Shown: in pieces, positions 1-14,149 of the stretch
How positions within the stretch are numbered: position 1 is the first letter of the stretch
Layout: each line of letters begins with the position of its first letter
NCBI GenBank assembly: GCA_949987705.1
Contig: CATLJY010000064.1
Span: forward strand, 1-64,000
Length of the DNA: 64,000 nucleotides
Direction: 5' to 3'
Source of the DNA: Thereva unica
Lineage: Eukaryota; Arthropoda; Insecta; Diptera; Therevidae
Translations under genes and position numbers: made by a program
Notes under the pieces: generated by a model
Told to the model about the DNA's origin: nothing
The model's database searches: none
Seen by the model: only the letters and a program-made list of their open reading frames with translations

Positions 1-3000
1 TATTCACCTTAATTCATCGAAATTGAGTTACATTCATCGAATACATCGAAAATAACCTAAATTCACTTAATTCATCGAAATTGAGTTACATTCATCGAAT
101 ACATCGAAAATAACCTAAATTCACTTAATTCGTCGAAATTAAGTTACATTCATCGAATATATCGAAAATAACTTAAATTCACTTAATTCATCGAAATTGA
201 GTTACATTCTTCGAATACATCGATAATAACTTAAATTCACTTAATTCGTCGAAATTAAGTTACATTCATCGAATACATCGAAAATAACCTAAATTCACTT
301 AATTTATCGAAATTGAGTTACATTCATCGAATACATCGAAAATAACCTAAATTCACTTAATTCATCGAAATTAAGCTACATTCATCGAATACATCGAAAA
401 TAACCTAAATTCACTTAATTCGTCGAAATTAAGTTACATTCATCGAATACATCGAAAATAACTTAAATTCACTTAATTCATCGAAATTAAGCTACATTCA
501 TCGATTACATCGAAAATAACTAAAATTCACTTGATTCGTCGAAATTAAGTTACATTCATCGATTACATCGAAAATAACTTAAATTCACTTAATTCATCGA
601 AATTGAGTTACATTTATCGAATACAACGAAAATACCTTAAATTCACTTAATTCGTCGAAATTAAGTTACATTCATCGAATACATCGAAAATAACCTAAAT
701 TCCTTAATTCATCGAAATTGAGTTGCATTCGTCGATCACGTCGAAAACAACCTAAATTCACTTAATTCATCGAAATTAAGCTACATTCATCGAATACATC
801 GAAAATAAACTAAATTCATCGAAATTAAGTTACATTCATCGAATACATCGAAAATAACTTAAATTCACTTAATTCATCGAAATTAGCTACATTCATCGAT
901 TACATCGAAAATAATTTAAATTCACTTAATTCGTCGAAATTAAGATACATTCATCGAAAACATCGAAAATAACTTAAATTCACTTAATTCATGGAAATTG
1001 AGTTACATTCATCGAATACATCGAAAATAACTTAAATTCACTTAATTCGTCGAAATTAAGTTACATTCATCGAATACATCGAAAATAACTTAAATTCACT
1101 TAATTCATCGAAATTGAGTTACATTCACCGAATACATCGAAAATACCCAAATTCACTTAATTCATCGAAAATACGCTACATTCATCGTATACATCGAAAA
1201 TAACCTAAATTCACTTAATTCATCGAAATTAAGTTACATTCATCGAATACATCGAAAATAACTTAAATTCACTTAATTCATCGAAATTAAGCTACATTCA
1301 TCGATTACATCGGAAATAACTAAAATTCACTTAATTCGTTCGAAATTAAGTTACATTCATCGAATACATCGAAAATAACCTAAATTCATCGAAATTAAGT
1401 TACATTCATCGAATACATCAAAAATAACTTAAATTCACTTAATTCATCGAAATTAAGCTACATTCATCGATTACATCGAAAATAATTAAATTCACTTAAT
1501 TCGTCGAAATTAAGATACATTCATCGAAAACATCGAAAATAACTTAAATTCACTTAATTCATGGAAATTGAGCTACATTCATCGAATACATCGAAAATAA
1601 CTTAAATTCACTTAATTCGTCGAAATTAAGTTACGTTCATCGAATACATCGAAAATAACTTAAATTCACTTAATTCATCGAAATTGAGTTACATTCATCG
1701 AATACATCGAAAATAACCTAAATTCACTTAATTCATCGAAAATACGCTACATTCATCGTATACATCGAAAATAACCTAAATTCACTTAATTCATCGAAAT
1801 TAAGTTACATTCATCGAATACATCGAAAATAACTTAAATTCACTTAATTCATCGAAATTAAGCTACATTCATCGATTACATCGAAAATAACTAAAATTCA
1901 CTTAATTCGTCGAAATTAAGTTACATTCATCGAATACATCGAAAATAACTTAAATTCACTTAATTCATCGAAATAGAGTTACATTTATCGAATATATCGA
2001 AAATAACTTAAATTCCCTTAATTCGTCGAAATTAAGTTACATTCATCGAATACATCGCACTAAATTCATCGAAATTGAGTTGCATTCATCGAATACATCG
2101 AAAATAACCTAAATTCACTTAATTCATCGAAATTAAGCTACATTCATCGAATACATCGAAAATAACCTAAATTCACTTAATTCATCGAATACATCGAAAA
2201 TAACCTAAATTCACTTAATTCGTCGAAATTAAGTTACGTTCATCGAATACATCGAAAATAACCTAAATTCACTTAATTCATCGAATTTGAGTTACATTCA
2301 TCGAATACATCGAAAATAACCTAAATTCACTTAATTCATCGAAATTAAGCTACTTTCATCGAATACATCGAAAATAACCTAAATTCACTTAATTCATCGA
2401 AATTAAGTTACATTCATCGAATACATCGAAAATAACCTAAATTCACTTAATTCATCGAAATTAAGCTACATTCATCGATTACATCGAAAATAACTTAAAT
2501 TTACTTAATTCGTCGAAATTAAGTTACATTCATCGAATACATCGAAAATAACTTAAATTCACTTAATTCGTCGAAATTAAGATACATTCATCGAAAACAT
2601 CGAAAATAACTTAAATTCACTTAATTCATCTAAATTAAGTTACATTCATCGAATACATCGAAAATAACCTAAATTCACTTAATTCATCGAAATTGAGTTG
2701 CATTCATCGAATACATCGAAAATAACCTAAATTCACCTTATTCATCGAAATTAAGTTACATTCATCGAATACATCGAAAATAACTTAAATTCACTTAATT
2801 TATCGAAATTAAACTACATTCATCGATTACATCGAAAATAATTTAAATTCACTTAATTCATCGAAATTAAGATACATTCATCGAAAACATCGAAAATAAC
2901 ATAAATTCACTTAATTCATAGAAATTGAGTTACATTCATCGAATACATCGAAAATAACTTAAATTCACTTAATTCATCGAAATTGAGTTACATTCATCGA

Positions 3001-6000
3001 ATACATCGAAAATAACCTAAATTCACTTAATTCATCGAAATTGAGTTTCATTCATCGAATACATCGAAAATAACCTAAATTCACTTAATTCATCGAAATT
3101 GAGTTACATTCATCGAATGCATCAAAAATAACCAAAATTCACTTAATTCATCGAAATTAAGTTACATTCATCGATTACATCGAAAATAACTTAAATTCAC
3201 TTAATTCGTCGAAATTGAGTTACATTCATCGAATACATCGAAAATAACCTAAATTCACTTAATTCATCGAAATTAAGCTACATTCATCGAATACATCGAA
3301 AATAACCTAAATTCACTTAATTCGTCGAAATTAATTTACATTCATCGAATACATCGAAAATAACTTAAATTCACTTAATTCATCGAAATTAAGCTACATT
3401 CATCGATTACATCGAAAATAACTAAAATTCACTTGATTCGTCGAAATTAAGTTACATTCATCGAATACATCGAAAATAACTTAAATTCACTTAATTCATC
3501 GAAATTGAGTTACATTTATCGAATACAACGAAAATACCTTAAATTCACTTAATTCGTCGAAATTAAGTTACATTCATCGAATACATCGAAAATAACCTAA
3601 ATTCCTTAATTCATCGAAATTGAGTTGCATTCGTCGATCACGTCGAAAACAACCTAAATTCACTTAATTCATCGAAATTAAGCTACATTCATCGAATACA
3701 TCGAAAATAAACTAAATTCATCGAAATTAAGTTACATTCATCGAATACATCGAAAATAACTTAAATTCACTTAATTCATCGAAATTAAGCTACATTCATC
3801 GATTACATCGAAAATAATTTAAATTCACTTAATTCGTCGAAATTAAGATACATTCATCGAAAACATCGAAAATAACTTAAATTCACTTAATTCATGGAAA
3901 TTGAGTTACATTCATCGAATACATCGAAAATAACTTAAATTCACTTAATTCGTCGAAATTAAGTTACATTCATCGAATACATCGAAAATAACTTAAATTC
4001 ACTTAATTCATCGAAATTGAGTTACATTCACCGAATACATCGAAAATAACCCAAATTCACTTAATTCATCGAAAATACGCTACATTCATCGTATACATCG
4101 AAAATAACCTAAATTCACTTAATTCATCGAAATTAAGTTACATTCATCGAATACATCGAAAATAACTTAAATTCACTTAATTCATCGAAATTAAGCTACA
4201 TTCATCGATTACATCGAAAATAACTAAAATTCACTTAATTCGTCGAAATTAAGTTACATTCATCGAATACATCGAAAATAACCTAAATTCATCGAAATTA
4301 AGTTACATTCATCGAATACATCAAAAATAACTTAAATTCACTTAATTCATCGAAATTAAGCTACATTCATCGATTACATCGAAAATAATTTAAATTCACT
4401 TAATTCGTCGAAATTAAGATACATTCATCGAAAACATCGAAAATAACTTAAATTCACTTAATTCATGGAAATTGAGTTACATATATCGAAAATAACTTAA
4501 ATTCACTTAATTCATCGAAATTGAGTTACATTCATCGAATACATCGAAAATAACCTAAATTCACTTAATTCATCGAAAATACGCTACATTCATCGTATAC
4601 ATCGAAAATAACCTAAATTCACTTAATTCATCGAAATTAAGTTACATTCATCGAATACATCGAAAATAACTTAAATTCACTTAATTCATCGAAATTAAGC
4701 TACATTCATCGATTACATCGAAAATAACTAAAATTCACTTAATTCGTCGAAATTAAGTTACATTCATCGAATACATCGAAAATAACTTAAATTCACTTAA
4801 TTCATCGAAATAGAGTTACATTTATCGAATATATCGAAAATAACTTAAATTCCCTTAATTCGTCGAAATTAAGTTACATTCATCGAATACATCGCACTAA
4901 ATTCATCGAAATTGAGTTGCATTCATCGAATACATCGAAAATAACCTAAATTCACTTAATTCATCGAAATTAAGCTACATTCATCGAATACATCGAAAAT
5001 AACCTAAATCACTTAATTCATCGAATAATCGAAAATAACCTAAATTCACTTAATTCGTCGAAATTAAGTTACATTCATCGAATACATCAAAAATAACTTA
5101 AATTCACTTAATTCATCGAAATTAAGCTACATTCATCGATTACATCGAAAATAATTTAAATTCACTTAATTCGTCGAAATTAAGATACATTCATCGAAAA
5201 CATCGAAAATAACTTAAATTCACTTAATTCATGGAAATTGAGTTACATTCATCGAATACATCGAAAATAACTAAAATTCACTTAATTCGTCGAAATTAAG
5301 TTACGTTCATCGAATATATCGAAAATAACTTAAATTCACTTAATTCATCGAAATTGAGTTACATTCATCGAATACATCGAAAATAACCTAAATTCACTTA
5401 ATTCATCGAAAATACGCTACATTCATCGTATACATCGAAAATAACCTAAATTCACTTAATTCATCGAAATTAAGTTACATTCATCGAATACATCGAAAAT
5501 AACTTAAATTCACTTAATTCATCGAAATTAAGCTACATTCATCGATTACATCGAAAATAACTAAAATTCACTTAATTCGTCGAAATTAAGTTACATTCAT
5601 CGAATACATCGAAAATAACTTAAATTCACTTAATTCATCGAAATAGAGTTACATTTATCGAATATATCGAAAATAACTTAAATTCCCTTAATTCGTCGAA
5701 ATTAAGTTACATTCATCGAATACATCGCACTAAATTCATCGAAATTGAGTTGCATTCATCGAATACATCGAAAATAACCTAAATTCACTTAATTCATCGA
5801 AATTGAGTTACATTCATCGAATACATCGAAAATAACCTAAATTCAATTAATTCATCGAAATTAAGCTACATTCATCGAATACATCGAAAATAACCTAAAT
5901 TCACTTAATTCATCGAAATTAAGTTACATTCATCGAATACATCGAAAATAACCTAAATTCACTTAATTCATCGAAATTAAGCTACATTCATCGATTACAT

Positions 6001-7497
6001 CGAAAATAACTTAAATTCACTTAATTCGTCGAAATTAAGTTACATTCATCGAATACATCGAAAATAACTTAAATTCACTTAATTCGTCGAAATTAAGATA
6101 CATTCATCGAAAACATCGAAAATAACTTAAATTCACTTAATTCGTCTAAATTAAGTTACATTCATCGAATACATCGAAAATAACCTAAATTCACTTAATT
6201 CATCGAAATTGAGTTGCATTCATCGAATACATCGAAAACAACCTAAATTCACTTAATTCATCGAAATTAAGCTACATTCATCGAATACATCGAAAATAAC
6301 CTAAATTCACCTTATTCATCGAAATTAAGTTACATTCATCGAATACATCGAAAATAACTTAAATTCACTTAATTTATCGAAATTAAGCTACATTCATCGA
6401 TTACATCGAAAATAATTTAAATTCACTTAATTCATCGAAATTAAGATACATTCATCGAAAACATCGAAAATAACATAAATTCACTTAATTCATAGAAATT
6501 GAGTTACATTCATCGAATACATCGAAAATAACTTAAATTCGCTTAATTCATCGAAATTGAGTTACATTCATCGAATACATCGAAAATAACCTTAATTCAC
6601 TTAATTCATCGAAATTGAGTTACATTCATCGAATACATCGAAAATAACCTAAATTCACTTAATTCATCGAAATTGAGTTACATTCATCGAATGCATCAAA
6701 AATAACCAAAATTCACTTAATTCATCGAAATTAAGTTACATTCATCGATTACATCGAAAATAACTTAAATTCACTTAATTCGTCGAAATTAAGTTACATT
6801 CATCGAATTCATCGAAAATAACTTAAATTCACTTAATTCATCGAAATTGAGTTATATTCATCGAATACATTGAAAATAACTTAAATTCACTTAATTCATC
6901 GAAATTAAGTTAGATTCATCGAATACATCGAAAATGACTTAAATTCACATAATTCATCGAAATTGAGTTACATTCATCGAATACATCGAAAATAACCTAA
7001 ATTCACTTAATTCATCGAAATTAAGCTACATTCATCGAATACAACGAAAATAACATAAATTCACTTAATTCATCGAAATTAAGTTACATTCATCGAATAC
7101 ATCGAAAATAACTTATATTCACTTAATTCATCGAAATTAAGCTACATTCATCGATTACATCGAAAATAACTTAAATTCACTTAATTCGTCGAAATTAAGA
7201 TACATTCATCGAAAACATCGAAAATAACTTAAATTCACTTAATTCGTCTAAATTAAGTTACATTCATCGAATACATCGAAAATAACCTAAATTCACTTAA
7301 TTCATCGAAATTGAGTTGCATTCATCGAATACATCGAAAACAACCTAAATTCACTTAATTCATCGAAATTTAGTTACATTCATCGAATACATCGAAAATA
7401 ACTTATATTCACTTAATTCATCGAAATTAAGCTACATTCATCGATTACATCGAAAATAATTTAAATTCACTTAATTAATCGAAATTGAGTTACATTC
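1..7497 (+). repeat. 58-bp satellite array, left segment
   Basis: Uninterrupted head-to-tail copies of a 58-bp monomer; a clean example is at 49088-49145. Each copy has TTCATCGAA twice and ACATCGAAA once, joined by GAGTTAC or AAGTTAC and by AACCTAAATTCACTTAA. The array continues beyond the left edge. This segment is rich in diverged monomers: a class with AAGATAC followed by CGAAAACATCG (near 946, 1507, 2578, 3847, 4427, 5180, 6087, 6440, 7197), a class with GAAAATACGCTAC (near 1170, 1740, 4073, 4570, 5408), and shortened units around CATCGCACTAAATTC (2056, 4893, 5726). No open reading frame or gene is present. What is seen is the repeat; any centromeric or heterochromatic role is inference. 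Confidence 0.97.
310..5070 (+). repeat. Duplicated multi-monomer block, offset about 2.9 kb
   Basis: A block of about 1.9 kb at 310-2235 recurs at 3212-5070. Shared rare markers hold the offset: TTAAGCTAC at 371/3273, GCATTCGTCGATCACGTCG at 725/3627, ATGGAAATTG at 991/3894 and 1561/4465. The offset of 2,902 is 50 monomers plus 2 bases. It then falls to 2,837 (CGCACTAAA at 2056/4893) because the second copy lacks about 67 bp near 4480. A partial third copy at roughly 5050-5760 keeps those bases (ATGG at 5231, CGCACTAAA at 5726). This is higher-order repeat structure, not simple monomer repetition. Confidence 0.8.
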
Positions 7498-7508
7498 GGG
7501 GGCCTCGG

Positions 7509-7563
7509 TAGCCTAGGGAGTAAGGCGCCTGGCTACTATCCCAGAGGTCCCGGGTTCGAATCC
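7509..7563 (+). promoter_or_regulatory. RNA polymerase III internal promoter (A and B boxes)
   Basis: A box: TAGCCTAGGGA at 7509-7519, close to the TRGYNNARNNG consensus but with A at the last position. B box: GGTTCGAATCC at 7553-7563, a perfect match to GGTTCGANNCC. The 33-bp gap between them is normal for tRNA genes. Both boxes are well preserved, so the copy may be young or still transcribable; transcription itself cannot be seen from sequence. Confidence 0.85.
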
Positions 7564-7586
7564 CGGCAGCGCCACGGTCCTTCGCC

Positions 7587-7590
7587 TTTT
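7587..7590 (+). terminator. Possible early polymerase III terminator (TTTT)
   Basis: A run of four T residues lies 24 bp after the B box, inside the SINE. Four T can stop RNA polymerase III weakly, so full-length transcripts from this copy might be reduced. No longer T-run is obvious between here and the A-tail. This is an inference from run length only. Confidence 0.25.
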
Positions 7591-7948
7591 CCACTTTCCC
7601 ACCCACATAACTTTCCTTCTTTCTTCTTCCCTCTTTACATTCCTGATCCCTCCTGTCATAGCCTTGCTTAGCCCTTCCCCGCTCCACCAAAAAGCGCATG
7701 TCATCGGTTGGTTGATGAGATTCAACTCGTTTCAGGAGGCATAACACTCCAGCGAGTTGTTTCTCGATGCCCCGATGTCAAAGTCGCGACAGTAATGGTT
7801 GGAAGTAGGTGGACAAATATCGCGGGTAGGTTGTGACAGTTCCTTTCTTCCCCGACTAGAGCTGCTGTTCGACATTACACTCTATATGAAGAAAATAGAT
7901 TGTCGACACAGTATAAAGGGCGTTTCCTGTGACTCTAGTCTTTCACAT

Positions 7949-7969
7949 AAAAAAAAAAAAAAAAAAAAA
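7949..7969 (+). other. SINE A-tail
   Basis: Twenty-one consecutive A residues join the SINE body to satellite. The last A may belong to the ATTC target-site duplication (7969-7972). An intact tail of this length agrees with a fairly recent insertion. Confidence 0.9.
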
Positions 7970-10900
7970 TTCATCGAATACATCGAAAATAACCTAAATT
8001 CACTTAATTCATCGAAATTGAGTTACATTCATCGAATACATCGAAAATAACCTAAATTCACTTAATTCATCGAAATTGAGTTACATTCATTCATCGAATA
8101 CATCGAAAATAACCTAAATTCACTTAATTCATCGAAATTAAGTTACATTAATCGAATACATCGATAATAACTTAAATTCACTTAATTCATCGAAATTAAG
8201 CTACATTCATCGATTACATAGAAAATAACTTAAATTCACCTAATTCGTCGAAATTAAGTTACATTCATCGAATACATCGAAAATAACTTAAATTCACTTA
8301 ATTCATCGAAATTGAGTTACATTCATCGAATACATCGAAAATAACTTAAATTCACTTAATTCATCGAAATTACGTTACATTCATCGAATACATCGAAAAT
8401 ACCTTAAATTCACTTAATTCATCGAAATTAAGTTACATTCATCGAATACATCGAAAATAACTTAAATTCACTTAATTCATCGAAATTGAGTTACATTCAT
8501 CGAATACATCGAAAATAACTTAAATTCACTTAATTCGTCGAAATTAAGTTACATTCATCAAATACATCGAAAATAACTAAATTCACTTAATTCATCGAAA
8601 TTAAGTTACATTCATCGAATACATCGAAAATAACCTAAATTCACTTAATTCATCGAAATTACGCTACATTCATCGTATACATCTAAAATAACCTAAATTC
8701 ACTTAATTCATCGAAATTAAGTTACATTCATCGAATACATCGAAAATAACCTAAATTCACTTAATTCATCGAAATTAAGTTACATTCATCGAATACATCG
8801 AAAATAACTAAAATTCACTTAATTCGTCGAAATTAAGTTTCATTCATCGAATACATCGAAAATAACTTAAATTCACTTAATTCATCGAAATTGAGTTACA
8901 TTCATCGAATACATCGGAAATAACCTAAATTCACTTAATTCATCGAAATTAAGTTACATTCATCGAATACATCGAAAATAACTTAAATTTACTTAATTCA
9001 TCGAAATTGAGTTACATTCATCGAATACATCGAAAATAACTTAAATTCGCTTAATTCATCGAAATTGAGTTACATTCATCGAATACATCGAAAATAACCT
9101 TAATTCACTTAATTCATCGAAATTGAGTTACATTCATCGAATACATCGAAAATAACCTAAATTCACTTAATTCATCGAAATTGAGTTACATTCATCGAAT
9201 GCATCAAAAATAACCAAAATTCACTTAATTCATCGAAATTAAGTTACATTCATCGATTACATCGAAAATAACTTAAATTCACTTAATTCGTCGAAATTAA
9301 GTTACATTCATCGAATTCATCGAAAATAACTTAAATTCACTTAATTCATCGAAATTGAGTTATATTCATCGAATACATCGAAAATAACTTAAATTCACTT
9401 AATTCATCGAAATTAAGTTAGATTCATCGAATACATCGAAAATGACTTAAATTCACATAATTCATCGAAATTGAGTTACATTCATCGAATACATCGAAAA
9501 TAACCTAAATTCACTTAATTCATCGAAATTAAGCTACATTCATCGAATACAACGAAAATAACATAAATTCACTTAATTCATCGAAATTAAGTTACATTCA
9601 TCGAATACATCGAAAATAACTTATATTCACTTAATTCATCGAAATTAAGCTACATTCATCGATTACATCGAAAATAACTTAAATTCACTTAATTCGTCGA
9701 AATTAAGTAACATTCATCGAATACATCGAAAATAACTTAAATTCACTTAATTCATCGAAATTGAGTTACATCCATCGATTACATCGAAAATAACTTAAAT
9801 TCACTTAATTCGTCGAAATTAACTTACATTCATCGAATACATCGAAAATAACCTAAATTCCACTTAATTCATCGAAATTAAGTTACATTCATCGAATACA
9901 TCGAAAATAACTTGAATTCGCTTAATTCATCGAAATTGAGTTATATTCATCGAATACATCGAAAATAACCTAAATTCACTTAATTCTTCGAAATTAAGTT
10001 ACATTCATCGAATACATCGAAATAACCTAAATTCACTTAATTCATCGAAATTGAGTTACATTCATCGAATACATCGAAAATAACCTAAATTCACTTAATA
10101 CATCGAAATTAGGCTACATTCATCGATTACATCGAAAATAACTTACATTCACTTAATTCGTCGAAATTAAGTTACATTCATCGAATACATCGAAAATAAC
10201 TTAAATTCACTTAATTCATCGAAATTTAGTTACATTCATCGAATACATCGAAAATAACTTATATTCACTTAATTCATCGAAATTAAGCTACATTCATCGA
10301 TTACATCGAAAATAGTTTAAATTCACTTAATTAATCGAAATTGAGTTACATTCATCGAATACATCGAAAATAACCTAAATTCACTTAATTCATCGAAATT
10401 GAGTTACATTCATCGAATACATCGAAAATAACCTAAATTCACTTAATTCATCGAAATTGAGTTACATTCATTCATCGAATACATCGCAAATAACCTAAAT
10501 TCACTTAATTCATCGAAATTAAGTTACATTAATCGAATACATCGAAAATAACTTAAATTCACTTAATTCATCGAAATTAAGTTACATTCATCGAATACAT
10601 CGAAAATAACTTAAATTCACTTAATTCATCGAAATTAAGTTACATTCATCGAATACATCGAAACTAACTTATATTCACTTAATTCATCGAAATTGAGTTA
10701 CATTCATCGAATACATCGAAAATAACCTAAATTCACTTAATTCATCGAAATTGAGTTACATTCATCGAATACATCGAAAATAACCTAAATTCACTTAATT
10801 CGTCGAAATTAAGTTACATTCATCGAATATATCGAAAATAACTTAAATTCACTTAATTCATCGAAATTGAGTTACATTCTTCGAATACATCGATAATAAC

Positions 10901-13900
10901 TTAAATTCACTTAGTTCGTCGAAATTAAGTTACATTCATCGAATACATCGAAAATAACCTAAATTCACTTAATTTATCGAAATTGAGTTACATTCATCGA
11001 ATACATCGAAAATAACCTAAATTCACTTAATTCATCGAAATTAAGCTACATTCATCGAATACATCGAAAATAACCTAAATTCACTTAATTCGTCGAAATT
11101 AAGTTACATTCATCGAATACATCGAAAATAACTTAAATTCACTTAATTCATCGAAATTAAGCTACATTCATCGATTACATCGAAAATAACTAAAATTCAC
11201 TTGATTCGTCGAAATTAAGTTAAATTCATCGAATACATCGAAAATAACTTAAATTCACTTAATTCATCGAAATTGAGTTACATTTATCGAATACATCGAA
11301 AATACCTTAAATTCACTTAATTCGTCGAAATTAAGTTACATTCATCGAATACATCGAAAATAACCTAAATTCCTTAATTCATCGAAATTGAGTTACATTC
11401 ATCGAATGCATCAAAAATAACCAAAATTCACTTAATTCATCGAAATTAAGTTACATTCATCGATTACATCGAAAATAACTTAAATTCACTTAATTCGTCG
11501 AAATTAAGTTACATTCATCGAATTCATCGAAAATAACTTAAATTCACTTAATTCATCGAAATTGAGTTATATTCATCGAATACATCGAAAATAACTTAAA
11601 TTCACTTAATTCATCGAAATTAAGTTAGATTCATCGAATACATCGAAAATGACTTAAATTCACATAATTCATCGAAATTGAGTTACATTCATCGAATACA
11701 TCGAAAATAACCTAAATTCACTTAATTCATCGAAATTAAGCTACATTCATCGAATACAACGAAAATAACATAAATTCACTTAATTCATCGAAATTAAGTT
11801 ACATTCATCGAATACATCGAAAATAACTTATATTCACTTAATTCATCGAAATTAAGCTACATTCATCGATTACATCGAAATAACTTAAATTCACTTAATT
11901 CGTCGAAATTAAGTAACATTCATCGAATACATCGAAAATAACTTAAATTCACTTAATTCATCGAAATTGAGTTACATCCATCGATTACATCGAAAATAAC
12001 TTAAATTCACTTAATTCGTCGAAATTAACTTACATTCATCGAATACATCGAAAATAACCTAAATTCACTTAATTCATCGAAATTAAGTTACATTCATCGA
12101 ATACATCGAAAATAACCTAAATTCACTTAATTCATCGAAATTGAGTTATATTCATCGAATACATCGAAAATAACCTAAATTCACTTAATTCATCGAAATT
12201 AAGCTACATTCATCGATTACATCGAAATTAACTTAAATTCACTTTATTCGTCGAAATTAAGTTACATTCATCGAATACATCGAAAATAACTTAAATTCAC
12301 TTAATTCATCGAAATTGAGTTACATTCATCGAATACATCGAAAATAACCTAAATTCACTTAATTCGTCAAAATTAAGTTACCTAAATTCACTAAATTCAT
12401 CCGAAATTAAGTTACATTCATCGATTACATCGAAAATAACTTAAATTCACTTAATTCGTCGAAATTAACTTACATTCATCGAATACACCGAAAATAACCT
12501 AAATTCACTTAATTCATCGAAATTAAGTTACATTAATCGAATACATCGAAAATAACTTGAATTCACTTAATTCATCGAAATTGAGTTATATTCATCGAAT
12601 ACATCGAAAATAACCTAAATTCACTTAATTCTTCGAAATTAAGTTACATTCATCGAATACATCGAAATAACCTAAATTCACTTAATTCATCGAAATTGAG
12701 TTACATTCATCGAATACATCGAAAATAACCTAAATTCACTTAATTCATCGAAATTAAGCTACATTCATCGATTACATCGAAAATAACTTAAATTCACTTA
12801 ATTCGTCGAAATTAAGTTACATTCATCGAATACATCGAAAATAACTTAAATACACTTAATTCATCGAAATTTAGTTACATTCATCGAATACATCGAAAAT
12901 AACTTATATTCAGTTAATTCATCGAAATTAAGCTACATTCATCGATTACATCGAAAATAATTTAAATTCACTTAGTTAAACGAAATTGAGTTACATTCAT
13001 CGATTACATCGAAAATAACTTAAATTCACTTAATTCATCGAAATTGAGTTACATTCATCGAATACATCGAAAATAACCTAAATTCACTTAATTCATCGAA
13101 ATTGAGTTACATTCATTCATCGAATACATCGCAAATAACCTAAATTCACTTAATTCATCGAAATTAAGTTACATTAATCGAATACATCGAAAATAACTTA
13201 AATTCACTTAATTCATCGAAATTAAGCTACATTCATCGATTACATCGAAAATAACTTAAATTCACTTAATTCGTCGAAATTAAGTTACATTCATCGAATA
13301 CATCGAAAATAACTTAAATTCACTTAATTCATCGAAATTGAGTTACATTCATCGAATACATCGAAAATAACTTAAATTCACTTAATTCATCGAAATTACG
13401 TTACATTCATCGAATACATCGAAAATAACTTAAATTTACCTAATACATCGAAAATAACCTAAATTCACTTAATTCATTGAAATTAAGCTACATTCATCGA
13501 TTACATCGAAAATAACTTAAATTCACTTAATTCGTCGAAATTAAGTTACATTCATCGAATACATCGAAAATAACTTAAATTCACTTAATTCATCGAAATT
13601 TAGTTACATTCATCGAATACATCGAAAATAACTTATATTCACTTAATTCATCGAAATTAAGCTACATTCATCGATTACATCGAAAATAATTTAAATTCAC
13701 TTAATTAATCGAAATTGAATTACATTCATCGAATACATCGAAAATAACATAAATTCACTTAATTCATCGAAATTGAGTTACATTCATCGAATACATCGAA
13801 AATAACCTAAATTCACTTAATTCATCGAAATTGAGTTACATTCATTCATCGAATACATCGAAAATAACCTAAATTCACTTAATTCATCGAAATTAAGTTA

Positions 13901-14149
13901 CATTAATCGAATACATCGAAAATAACTTAAATTCACTTAATTCATCGAAATTGAGTTACATTCATCGAATACATCGGAAATAACCTAAATTCACTTAAAT
14001 CATCGAAATTAAGTTACATTCATCGAATACATCGAAAATAACTTAAATTTACTTAATTCATCGAAATTGAGTTACATTCATCGAATACATCGAAAATAAC
14101 CTAAATTCACTTAATTCGTCGAAATTAAGTTACATTCATCGAATACATC

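Larger units (their letters stand above)
7498..7969 (+). mobile_element. tRNA-derived SINE with A-tail
   Basis: A 472-bp sequence unrelated to the satellite interrupts a monomer. Its 5' end (7498-7575) is tRNA-like: a D-arm pairs GCCT (7511-7514) with AGGC (7523-7526), and a T-arm pairs CCGGG (7550-7554) with CCCGG (7562-7566) around TTCGAAT. The acceptor stem and anticodon stem do not pair well, so it is a tRNA relic rather than a working tRNA. A C/T-rich stretch (7576-7690), an unrecognised body, and 21 A residues (7949-7969) follow. This is the standard SINE layout: polymerase III promoter head, body, A-tail, mobilised in trans by a LINE. The flanking duplication is only ATTC (7494-7497 and 7969-7972). 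I cannot name the family; the 3' body may be shared with a partner LINE. Confidence 0.9.
1..11200 (+). repeat. Long-range duplicated block, offset 10,670 bp
   Basis: The first ~530 bases recur at about 10,671-11,200 with the same order of variants. Diagnostic points keep a constant offset: CGTCGAAATT with the following AATATATCG (131 and 10,801), and the CTTCGAATACATCGATAATAAC monomer (CGATAA at 221 and 10,891). The copies separate near 535/11,205, where the second has GTTAAATTC and GAATAC instead of GTTACATTC and GATTAC. Related copies of the CGATAATAAC monomer lie at 58,631 and 60,233 near the other end. The intervening DNA contains the SINE, so the offset is not a whole-monomer figure. Confidence 0.75.

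Noticed and set aside
1..7497. CRISPR array.
   Set aside because: There are no unique spacers; the whole unit repeats every 58 bp, and the linked elements are eukaryotic.
7498..7575. Functional tRNA gene.
   Set aside because: The D and T arms fold, but the acceptor stem mismatches at several positions and the anticodon stem pairs only with a shift. A body and A-tail follow, so it is a SINE head.
7490..7747. Minus-strand open frames of 85 and 70 codons over the SINE head (AGIRTRDL and PGFEPGTSG strings).
   Set aside because: They are reverse-strand readings of the tRNA-like head and C/T-rich stretch. Such strings arise wherever the B box GGTTCGAATCC is translated, and the frames run into the satellite junction. 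They are not protein genes.
7799..8050. Plus-strand open frame of 83 codons.
   Set aside because: It crosses the SINE body, the A-tail (a lysine run) and satellite; no conserved motif. It is a chance frame.
8084..8096. 62-bp monomers with doubled ATTC as footprints of SINE excision, since the SINE is also flanked by ATTC.
   Set aside because: SINEs do not excise. The paralogous position at 10,345 is a plain monomer, while the doubled ATTC lies two monomers further on in both copies, so the two are independent.
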